This document shows, in pieces, positions 43,779-51,313 of a DNA stretch of 64,000 bases (its first letter is position 1; each line of letters begins with the position of its first letter). Under the pieces are notes generated by a model that worked only from the letters and a program-made list of their open reading frames with translations, was not told the origin of the DNA and made no database searches. A program made the translations under genes and the position numbers. Where the stretch lies: contig JAISPG010000069.1 of NCBI GenBank assembly GCA_031275085.1, forward strand, positions 1-64,000. Reading direction: 5' to 3'. The DNA comes from Bacteroidales bacterium. GTDB taxonomy: Bacteria; Bacteroidota; Bacteroidia; Bacteroidales; ML635J-15.

Positions 43779-44475
43779 TTTCAATTATACTCAATGCCAG
43801 CTTATATGCTTTTTCAAGTTGTTCTTCCTTTGTAATATCAGAATTATCGAACACCATTGCATCATCCGCTTGTCTTAAAGGACTTTCGGAACGTGACATA
43901 TCAAATTTATCACGCTGCATGAGATTTTCCTTAACTACCTCAAAATCCACATCATAACCTTTTGACTTTAATTCATTATAACGTCTTTGTGTCCTTACAT
44001 TTATATCTGCAATAAGAAAAATCTTTAATTCGGCATCAGGGAACACAACAGTACCAATATCTCTTCCGTCCATTACAATTCCTTTATTTTCACCCATTTT
44101 CTGCTGAATTGCAACCATTTTATGACGAACTTCGGGAATTGCACTTATTTCACTTACAAAATCAGAAACTTCTATTTCCCGTATTTTATCTTCAACATTT
44201 ACTTCATTCAAATATGTTATAGGATTGTTATCATTATCTAATCTGAATTTTATGGATATTTCAGGTAATTTACGGATAAGCAGATTTTTATTTATTTTTC
44301 CGTCAGCAATAATATTTTCCTGAATTGCAAATAAGGTTACTGCTCTGTACATTGCACCGCTGTCAATGTGTATATATCCAAGTCTACCGGCAAGTCCTTT
44401 TGCAAGAGTACTTTTTCCACAGGCAGAATAACCATCGACAGCTATTTGTATTTTTTTAAGTTCTGAAGGATCCAT
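43768..44475 (-). CDS. cmk: Cytidylate kinase
   Basis: 235 residues. P-loop IAVDGYSACGKSTLAKGLA, the NMP-binding DSGAMYRAVTLF region, DGRDIGTVVFPDAELKIFL and RRYNELKSKGYDVDFEVV. Phosphorylates CMP and dCMP with ATP. First gene of a minus-strand cluster reading cmk-ispH-pfkA-priA. Divergent from polA across 180 nt. An AT-rich -7-like box TATTTTTG lies at 44520-44527 on its strand. Confidence 0.96.
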   Translation of the reverse strand: MDPSELKKIQIAVDGYSACGKSTLAKGLAGRLGYIHIDSGAMYRAVTLFAIQENIIADGKINKNLLIRKLPEISIKFRLDNDNNPITYLNEVNVEDKIREIEVSDFVSEISAIPEVRHKMVAIQQKMGENKGIVMDGRDIGTVVFPDAELKIFLIADINVRTQRRYNELKSKGYDVDFEVVKENLMQRDKFDMSRSESPLRQADDAMVFDNSDITKEEQLEKAYKLALSIIENEN

Positions 44476-44628
44476 AAATATTTTTTGAATTATAAAATTA
44501 CAGAAATAAAATTATAACGCAAAAATAATAGGATATATGCAAAATACCAGAATAAAATTTAATACGAGTTTTGGCTTCATTATCTATCGTTCTAAAAGTT
44601 AAGAATACGATTTTTCGACAAAAATTCT

Positions 44629-44636
44629 TACTTTTG
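44629..44636 (+). promoter_or_regulatory. Promoter -7 box for polA
   Basis: TACTTTTG, a full match to TAnnTTTG, 19 nt before the polA ATG. No clear -33 element. Confidence 0.5.
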
Positions 44637-44655
44637 ACAAAAAAATACAGGATTA

Positions 44656-47469
44656 ATGAAAAACAAAATATTTTTTCTTGATGCTTATGCATTAATTTTC
44701 AGGTCATATTATGCATTTATAAATAATCCCAGAGTAAATTCCAAAGGATTGAATACTTCAGCTATCTTCGGATTTGTGAATACCCTGGAAGAAGTCCTGA
44801 ATAAAGAAAAACCTACACATTTGGGTGTAGCATTTGATCCTTCGGGACCAAATTTCAGGCACGAAATGTATCCGGAATATAAAGCCAACAGAGAATCTAC
44901 TCCTGAAGATATAAAAACAGCAATCCCGTATATAAAAGATATTCTGAAAGCCTATAAAATTCCGATAATGGAATATTGCGGTTATGAAGCAGATGATGTT
45001 ATAGGAACACTTGCAAAAAAATTCGTCACTGATGATAATGTAATATATATGATGACTCCTGATAAAGATTATGCTCAATTGATTGATCATAACATATTTA
45101 TGTACAAACCATCACGTTTGGGCAAAGGAGCCGAAATCATCGGAATTGAAGAAATAAAAGAAAAATATCAAATAGAAAATCCGTACCAGGTTATTGATAT
45201 TCTTTCATTATGGGGCGATTCATCCGATAATATCCCGGGAGTTCCCGGAATAGGAGAAAAAACAGCTTCCAAACTTATTTCAACATATAAATCAATTGAT
45301 AATATTTACGAAAATATTAACAAGATATCAGGTAAACAAAAAGAAGCATTAATTAATAATAAAGAACAACTTTATTTAGCAAAAAAACTTGTAGCAATAG
45401 ATATAAAAGTCCCTTTAGTCTGTGATCTTAAGGAATTTGAATGTGAATTGCCTGATTTTGCCAGGCTTAATGAAATTTTTGACGAACTTGAATTCAAGAC
45501 ACTAAAAGCAAGGGTTATAGGTAATAATATAGAGCCGGAACCTGACAAAATAAAAAATACATCCGGACATAATGCCGGCGGGCAACAACTTGATCTGTTT
45601 TCCACTCCGGAACAAATCACCGCTTCGGTCGAAGCCTCAGAAGATGGTAAAAAATTTATAAACCTGGGCGATGATATTTCATACAATTTAATAGAAACCA
45701 GATATGAAATAGAACAACTAATAGAAAAATTATCTGCGGTCAATGAGTTTTGTATAGATACTGAGACGACTTCCCTGGAATGTCTGGATGCAGAAATCAT
45801 CGGACTGGCAATATCATTCAAAGAAAAAGAAGCTTATTACATTAACTTACCCGACGATTTTGAAGCAACAAAGTCAATATTGGAAATGTTTTCGGGACTT
45901 TTCAATGATAAAAACAAACTTATAATAGGTCAAAATCTTAAATTCGATCTTTCTGTTCTTATGAACTACGGAATTGAAATAAATTCCAGGCTTTTTGATA
46001 CGATGATTGCTCACTATCTTCTGGAACCGGAACAAAAGCATGGACTTGATTTTCTTTCGATGAAATATTTAAATTATAAAATGATCCCCATCGAAGAATT
46101 GATCGGTCCAAAAGGTAAAAATCAGAAAAGCATGAAGCAGATCAACGTAGAAATCGTTTCCGATTATGCTTGTGAAGATGCTGACATAACATTCAGGTTA
46201 AAAAAAATATTTGCTGACAAACTTTCAGGAACAAAACTTGAAAAATTATTTAACGAAACAGAAATTCCATTGGTGAAAGTTCTTATGTCAATGGAAAGAA
46301 CCGGAGTTCGTATAGATGTAGACTCTATCCGGCAATATTCCGGCGAGCTTAAAACCGAATTAGTTAAAATAGAAGAAAAAATATTCGAACTTGCAGGAGA
46401 GAATTTTAACATTGCATCGCCACGACAATTAGGAATAATATTATTCGAAAAACTAAAAGTTATCAATAATCCTAAAAAGACAAAAACAAAACAATACAGT
46501 ACAGGAGAAGAAGAACTTGTAAAATTAATGGACAAACATCCGATAGTAAAAGAAATCCTTGAATACAGATCTGTAAACAAGCTAATAAATACTTACGTAG
46601 ATGTATTGCCAACGTTGGTTAATCCGAAAACAGGACGTATACATACAAGTTTTAACCAGACAATTACCTCTACCGGACGATTAAGTTCAAATAATCCTAA
46701 CCTTCAGAATATTCCTATAAGGGAAGAAAGAGGGCGCGAAATCCGTAAGTCATTTATTGCATCAGATAACGACCATCTTTTCTTTTCGGCAGATTATTCC
46801 CAGATCGAACTGCGTTTAATGGCTCACCTTAGTCAGGATAACAATATGCTTGAAGCATTCAACAAATACAGCCTTGATATTCATACTGCCACGGCAGCAA
46901 AAATATTTAAGGTTAATGAAAAAGATGTGACCCGTGAAATGAGGGCAAAAGCTAAAACTGCAAACTTTGGAATTATCTATGGTATTTCAGCTTTTGGGCT
47001 TGGACAAAGGTTAAATATTCCGCCAAAAGAAGCAAAGATTCTGATTGATAATTATTTTGAAACTTTTCCGGGAATAAAAACTTATATGGAAAAAAGCATT
47101 CAGGTTGCCCGCGAACATGATTATGTCGAAACAATGTTCGGAAGAAGAAGATATTTGCCGGATATAAACAGTAATAACGGAATAGTACGTGGGTTTGCGG
47201 AACGAAATGCAATAAATGCTCCTATCCAGGGATCTGCTGCAGATATAATAAAACTGGCAATGGTCAACATATACAGACGTTTTCAGGAAGAAAGACTGAA
47301 ATCCAGAATGATATTACAGGTCCACGACGAACTAAACTTTGATGTTAAAAAATCAGAAAAAGAAATTGTAAAACAAATTGTAACATCAGAAATGCAAAAT
47401 GTAGTAAAAATAGATGTGCCTTTAGAAGTAGAATCTAATTTCGGGAACAACTGGTTGGAAGCACATTAA
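44656..47469 (+). CDS. polA: DNA polymerase I
   Basis: 937 residues, all three domains. The 5' nuclease (1-290) has FLDAYALIFRSYYAF, AFDPSGPNFRHEMYPEYK and GDSSDNIPGVPGIGEKTA. The 3'-5' exonuclease retains its acidic residues (FCIDTETTSLE, GQNLKFDLSVL, YACEDADITF), so proofreading should be active. The polymerase shows motif A FSADYSQIELRLMAHLS, motif B REMRAKAKTANFGIIYG and motif C LQVHDELNFDV. It serves repair and Okazaki-fragment maturation. A repeat element separates it from miaB. Confidence 0.98.
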   Translation: MKNKIFFLDAYALIFRSYYAFINNPRVNSKGLNTSAIFGFVNTLEEVLNKEKPTHLGVAFDPSGPNFRHEMYPEYKANRESTPEDIKTAIPYIKDILKAYKIPIMEYCGYEADDVIGTLAKKFVTDDNVIYMMTPDKDYAQLIDHNIFMYKPSRLGKGAEIIGIEEIKEKYQIENPYQVIDILSLWGDSSDNIPGVPGIGEKTASKLISTYKSIDNIYENINKISGKQKEALINNKEQLYLAKKLVAIDIKVPLVCDLKEFECELPDFARLNEIFDELEFKTLKARVIGNNIEPEPDKIKNTSGHNAGGQQLDLFSTPEQITASVEASEDGKKFINLGDDISYNLIETRYEIEQLIEKLSAVNEFCIDTETTSLECLDAEIIGLAISFKEKEAYYINLPDDFEATKSILEMFSGLFNDKNKLIIGQNLKFDLSVLMNYGIEINSRLFDTMIAHYLLEPEQKHGLDFLSMKYLNYKMIPIEELIGPKGKNQKSMKQINVEIVSDYACEDADITFRLKKIFADKLSGTKLEKLFNETEIPLVKVLMSMERTGVRIDVDSIRQYSGELKTELVKIEEKIFELAGENFNIASPRQLGIILFEKLKVINNPKKTKTKQYSTGEEELVKLMDKHPIVKEILEYRSVNKLINTYVDVLPTLVNPKTGRIHTSFNQTITSTGRLSSNNPNLQNIPIREERGREIRKSFIASDNDHLFFSADYSQIELRLMAHLSQDNNMLEAFNKYSLDIHTATAAKIFKVNEKDVTREMRAKAKTANFGIIYGISAFGLGQRLNIPPKEAKILIDNYFETFPGIKTYMEKSIQVAREHDYVETMFGRRRYLPDINSNNGIVRGFAERNAINAPIQGSAADIIKLAMVNIYRRFQEERLKSRMILQVHDELNFDVKKSEKEIVKQIVTSEMQNVVKIDVPLEVESNFGNNWLEAH

Positions 47470-47482
47470 TGATTTAATGAAG

Positions 47483-47548
47483 AATGAAAAATTAAGAATT
47501 AAAAACTAGGTACTGAGCACTAGGTACTAATTACTCTTAGCTAAAAAA
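47483..47548 (+). repeat. Dispersed element upstream of miaB (copy 2)
   Basis: 66 bp, inverted copy of 39313-39385 with two substitutions and one 7-nt unit fewer. It starts 13 nt after the polA stop and ends 3 nt before the miaB ATG, and has the same orientation to its downstream gene as copy 1. Confidence 0.85.
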
Positions 47549-47551
47549 ATA

Positions 47552-48871
47552 ATGAATAAAAAAATATATATAGAAACTTATGGATGCCAAATGAATGTTG
47601 CCGATTCGGAAACAGTTATTTCCATTATGAAAACCAAAGATTTCATTCCTGAAAGTAATATTGAAAATACTGATATTGTAATCCTTAATACATGTTCTGT
47701 CCGTGATAATGCCGAACAAAAAATATGGAACCGTCTTGATTTTTTAAAAGGTCTCAAAAAAAGGAAAAAAGGGCTTAAAGTCGGAATAATCGGATGTATG
47801 GCACAGCGCATAGGCAACGAATTACTCGAACACGAAGCTGTAGATTTTGTTGCAGGTCCGGATTCTTACCGATATTTACCGGATTTAGTAAATGAAACCG
47901 ATATCGAATTAAAAACATATAAAACCGACTTTGATACTACAGAAACATATTCGGGAATAGAACCATTAAAAAATGAAGGAGAAATCTCAGGTTTTATCCC
48001 TATAACACGCGGATGCAATAATTTCTGTTCATACTGTATTGTTCCTTATACACGCGGAAGAGAAAGAAGCAGGAGTATACACGATATTCTGAACGAAGTA
48101 AAAATACTGAAAGAAAATAATTACAAAGAAATAACCTTGTTAGGACAGAATGTTAATTCTTATTCGTACGATGATAACGGAAAAATTTATAACTTTCCCG
48201 ATCTTATAAAATCTGTAGCCGAAGAAGCTCCTGAAATAAGGGTACGTTTTACAACTTCCCATCCCAAAGATATTTCTGACGACCTCATATATGTAATTGC
48301 CGGAACAAAAAATATATGTAATCATATACACCTTCCCGTACAGTCGGGAAGTAATAAAGTACTGGAGTTGATGAACCGTAAATATACACGGGAATGGTAT
48401 CTGGAACGTATCGAAACCATAAAAAGAGTAATTCCCGGTTGTGGACTCTCTTCAGATATTTTCTGCGGCTTTTCCGGCGAAACAGAAGAAGATTTTCAAC
48501 AAACACTGGATTTAATGGAAAAAGTCAGGTACGATTCAGCTTTTATGTTCAAATATTCTGTACGTCCGGGTACATTTGCCGCCAAAAACCTTGCAGATGA
48601 CGTACCGGAAAATATTAAAGTTGAACGTCTCAGCAAAATGATCGACCTGCAAAATAAAATCTCAAAGAAGAAAAACAAGGAAGAGATCGGCAAAACCCTT
48701 GAAGTACTTGTTGAAGGTCATTCAAAACGTTCAAAAGAAATGCTTTTCGGACGTACGGAACATAATAAAGTTGTTGTTTTTCCTAAAAAAGATGCAAAAA
48801 AAGGAGATTTTGTAATGGTAAAAATAACTGAAGCAGGATCAGCCACGCTAAAAGGAGAAATAGTAAGTTAA
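47552..48871 (+). CDS. miaB: tRNA-2-methylthio-N6-dimethylallyladenosine synthase
   Basis: 439 residues. The N-terminal MTTase domain has three Cys (ETYGCQMNVADSE, NTCSVRDNAEQK, IGCMAQR) for the second Fe-S cluster. The radical-SAM cluster is RGCNNFCSYCIVPYTRG. LPVQSGSNKVLELMNRKYT and DIFCGFSGETEEDF are typical of MiaB, and the C-terminus is a TRAM domain. Adds the methylthio group to i6A37 of tRNAs. Possibly read through from polA; the intervening gap is a repeat element. Confidence 0.95.
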   Translation: MNKKIYIETYGCQMNVADSETVISIMKTKDFIPESNIENTDIVILNTCSVRDNAEQKIWNRLDFLKGLKKRKKGLKVGIIGCMAQRIGNELLEHEAVDFVAGPDSYRYLPDLVNETDIELKTYKTDFDTTETYSGIEPLKNEGEISGFIPITRGCNNFCSYCIVPYTRGRERSRSIHDILNEVKILKENNYKEITLLGQNVNSYSYDDNGKIYNFPDLIKSVAEEAPEIRVRFTTSHPKDISDDLIYVIAGTKNICNHIHLPVQSGSNKVLELMNRKYTREWYLERIETIKRVIPGCGLSSDIFCGFSGETEEDFQQTLDLMEKVRYDSAFMFKYSVRPGTFAAKNLADDVPENIKVERLSKMIDLQNKISKKKNKEEIGKTLEVLVEGHSKRSKEMLFGRTEHNKVVVFPKKDAKKGDFVMVKITEAGSATLKGEIVS

Positions 48872-48955
48872 TTTATAGTTTCCAGTGATAAAACATTGCC
48901 AATACTTTCAACTTTCAACTAATTATCATAATTTTGTTTTTTAAACACTTTCTTT

Positions 48956-50008
48956 ATGAAAAGAACTATTTTTATTACCGGAGGAGCAGGATTCATAGGG
49001 TCACATGTTGTAAGATTATTTGTCAACAAATATCCCGATTATCATATTGTAAATATTGATGAACTTACTTATGCCGGTAATCTTGAAAATTTAAAAGATA
49101 TTGAAAAAACACCGAATTATACTTTTGAAAAAGCAAATATTATAGACACAAAAGAGATACAAAGACTTTTCGAAAAATATATGCCCGATGGCGTAATTCA
49201 TCTTGCAGCAGAAAGTCATGTTGACAGGAGCATAACAAATCCTACCGAATTTATTCATACAAATATTGTAGGAACTGTTAATTTACTGAATGCAGCACGT
49301 TCAATCTGGAAAGATAATTTTGAAAACAAAAGGTTCTATCATATATCTACCGACGAAGTTTACGGTTCTTTAGATGAGGAAGGCTTTTTTACAGAAGAAA
49401 CCCCATATGATCCAAGATCACCATATTCGGCATCAAAAGCCAGTTCTGATCTTTTGGTCAGAGCTTATAATCATACTTTCGGGTTACCTGTAGTAATTTC
49501 AAATTGTTCAAACAACTACGGCCCTAATCAGTTTCCCGAAAAATTAATTCCGCTGGCGATCAATAATATAAAAAACATGAAACCTATTCCTATCTACGGA
49601 AAAGGAGAAAATGTAAGAGACTGGCTTTACGTTGTTGATCATGCAAATGCTATCGACCTTATTTTCCATAAAGGAAGGAACGGAGAAACTTATAATATCG
49701 GCGGAAATAATGAATGGCAGAATATAAAATTAATTAAAAAATTATGTGAGGTAATGGATGAAAAACTCAACCGGGAACCCGGAACAAGTGCTTCATTAAT
49801 TACTTATGTAAAAGACCGTGCGGGACACGATCTCAGATATGCGATCGACAGCAGCAAACTTATGAATGAACTCGGATGGCAGCCATCATTACAGTTTGAA
49901 GAAGGAATTGTTAAAACAGTTGACTGGTATCTCACTAATTCCGAATGGTTAAATAATATTGTATCGGGAGAATACCAGAAATATTATACAGAAATGTATG
50001 AAAAGTAA
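48956..50008 (+). CDS. rfbB: dTDP-glucose 4,6-dehydratase
   Basis: 350 residues of an extended short-chain dehydrogenase. TGGAGFIGSHVVRLF binds NAD; HLAAESHVDRSI, the STDEVYGSL strand with the catalytic Asp-Glu pair, and YSASKASSD with Tyr-x3-Lys mark this enzyme, as does NCSNNYGPNQFPEKLIPL. Converts dTDP-glucose to the 4-keto-6-deoxy sugar for surface glycans. The rmlA, rmlC and rmlD genes are not in the window. Confidence 0.94.
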   Translation: MKRTIFITGGAGFIGSHVVRLFVNKYPDYHIVNIDELTYAGNLENLKDIEKTPNYTFEKANIIDTKEIQRLFEKYMPDGVIHLAAESHVDRSITNPTEFIHTNIVGTVNLLNAARSIWKDNFENKRFYHISTDEVYGSLDEEGFFTEETPYDPRSPYSASKASSDLLVRAYNHTFGLPVVISNCSNNYGPNQFPEKLIPLAINNIKNMKPIPIYGKGENVRDWLYVVDHANAIDLIFHKGRNGETYNIGGNNEWQNIKLIKKLCEVMDEKLNREPGTSASLITYVKDRAGHDLRYAIDSSKLMNELGWQPSLQFEEGIVKTVDWYLTNSEWLNNIVSGEYQKYYTEMYEK

Positions 50009-50048
50009 ATAAAGTATAACTAAATCTTATTTCTGAATATTTTAATTA

Positions 50049-51185
50049 CTATAATATCTTAAATTCTCTTTTGAGCCATAATTTAAAAACAGGATCAAGA
50101 AATATTATTTTTTTACCGGTTATATCAATAAGTTCTTTTTGTTCTAACGATTTCTTTATCCTGACAATATTGGCAGAAGATCCCAAATCATATTTTTTTA
50201 TTATTTCGGCACGTGAAAATTCACTTTCAATACCAGAAGTAAGTGCCCTTAAAAAATTTAATTGATATCTTGTCAGGTTTTCAGTTTCACGATAAAATAA
50301 AATGCCATTCTGATCAATAAGCTCTTCTATTGATTCTTTTAAATATTCATTACGGACATTCTTTTTTGTTTTTGTCCATACCAACATTGATAATTGCTGA
50401 ACATATGAAGAATGATTTTCCACTGCAGTACAGATTTCACCGGCAATTTCAGCAGAGATGTATTTACCTGTATCTGTAAATCGCGAACAAATATATTTTA
50501 TCCAATTTTCAGTAGATATTTTCTGCAGGAAAATAAGTTCTCCGAATTTATAAAAAGGCATGCTTTGTTTTGAGAACATTACACTCAGCAGATGCATTTT
50601 ACTTCCATACAGGCAATATGTAATATTCCTGTGGGTTTGCCAAATGCTTCTTAGTTTTTTCTGAAAACTTTTTGAGTTCTGAAATTCTGAAACCTGTTGA
50701 AATTCGTCAATACAAATTACAATATTCAGTTTTTTTTCATTCGCTATCTTATACGGAAGGTCAAGAATATCCTGTTCCGACTGTATATCAGAATTTATAT
50801 CCAGAGACAGAGAAAAATCGTTCAAAGGATCTACTCCAAAACTTATTTTTGGGGACAAACGGGAAAGGAATTGTTTTGATGTCCTCACCCATTCTTCAAA
50901 TCTGGAAGATGTTTGTTTTATTACTTCCGCTGCAAACATTTTATAGAAATCTTCCTCCGTACGGCACATAAACGCATCCATACTGATGACTTTTATATTG
51001 GATCTTTTTGTATTCAGATCATCTGCTACTTTCTGAACTAAAGAACTTTTTCCCCAACGGCGAGGTGAGACCAATATAGTGTTTACTCCATTTTTAAAAT
51101 TTGAAGTCAATCTTTTCGCATCTTCTTCCCTATCCGTAAAATTCACTCCGAATGTTGTGGTTCCAAATGAGAATGCTTTATCCAT
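50049..51185 (-). CDS. AAA-family ATPase with C-terminal winged helix
   Basis: 378 residues. FTDREEDAKRLTSNFKNGVNTILVSPRRWGKSSLVQKV holds Walker A (SPRRWGKSS); VICIDEFQQVSEF is Walker B with a sensor region CLYGSKMHLLSVMF. The C-terminal part (about 300-378) has LTRYQLNFLRALTSG and GSSANIVRIKKSLEQKELID, a winged-helix-like module. This archaeal-type ATPase class (AAA family 2/DUF234-like) is frequent in Bacteroidota as stand-alone, near-mobile genes; no partner nuclease or toxin is adjacent. Its promoter carries three 15-nt-spaced repeats. Confidence 0.85.
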   Translation of the reverse strand: MDKAFSFGTTTFGVNFTDREEDAKRLTSNFKNGVNTILVSPRRWGKSSLVQKVADDLNTKRSNIKVISMDAFMCRTEEDFYKMFAAEVIKQTSSRFEEWVRTSKQFLSRLSPKISFGVDPLNDFSLSLDINSDIQSEQDILDLPYKIANEKKLNIVICIDEFQQVSEFQNSKSFQKKLRSIWQTHRNITYCLYGSKMHLLSVMFSKQSMPFYKFGELIFLQKISTENWIKYICSRFTDTGKYISAEIAGEICTAVENHSSYVQQLSMLVWTKTKKNVRNEYLKESIEELIDQNGILFYRETENLTRYQLNFLRALTSGIESEFSRAEIIKKYDLGSSANIVRIKKSLEQKELIDITGKKIIFLDPVFKLWLKREFKIL

Positions 51186-51201
51186 TTTTTACTTTTTATT
51201 A

Positions 51202-51232
51202 CAAATATATATTATTTTTTATTAGTAACAAA
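51202..51232 (-). promoter_or_regulatory. Consensus promoter of the AAA ATPase gene
   Basis: Minus-strand TTTG (51232-51229), 19 nt, TATATTTG (51209-51202): full consensus. Leader only about 10 nt before the ATG at 51185. The -33 element overlaps the nearest copy of a TGTTACTAA repeat. Confidence 0.75.
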
Positions 51233-51260
51233 TATATTAGTAACACTATTGTTAGTAACA
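51222..51260. repeat. Three 9-bp direct repeats with 15-bp period upstream of the ATPase
   Basis: TTAGTAACA occurs at 51222-51230, 51237-51245 and 51252-51260, exactly 15 nt apart, with AT spacers that differ. The first copy overlaps the -33 box of the ATPase promoter, a typical operator position. Confidence 0.8.
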
Positions 51261-51313
51261 TAATTATTACAAAACAAATAACTTGAAAACACAAGCGTTT
51301 ATAAAAAATATTA

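Noticed and set aside
50049-51185. AAA ATPase as part of a phage-defence system
   Set aside because: Its neighbours are rfbB and glycosidases; no nuclease, toxin or second defence gene is adjacent, so a defence role is unsupported.
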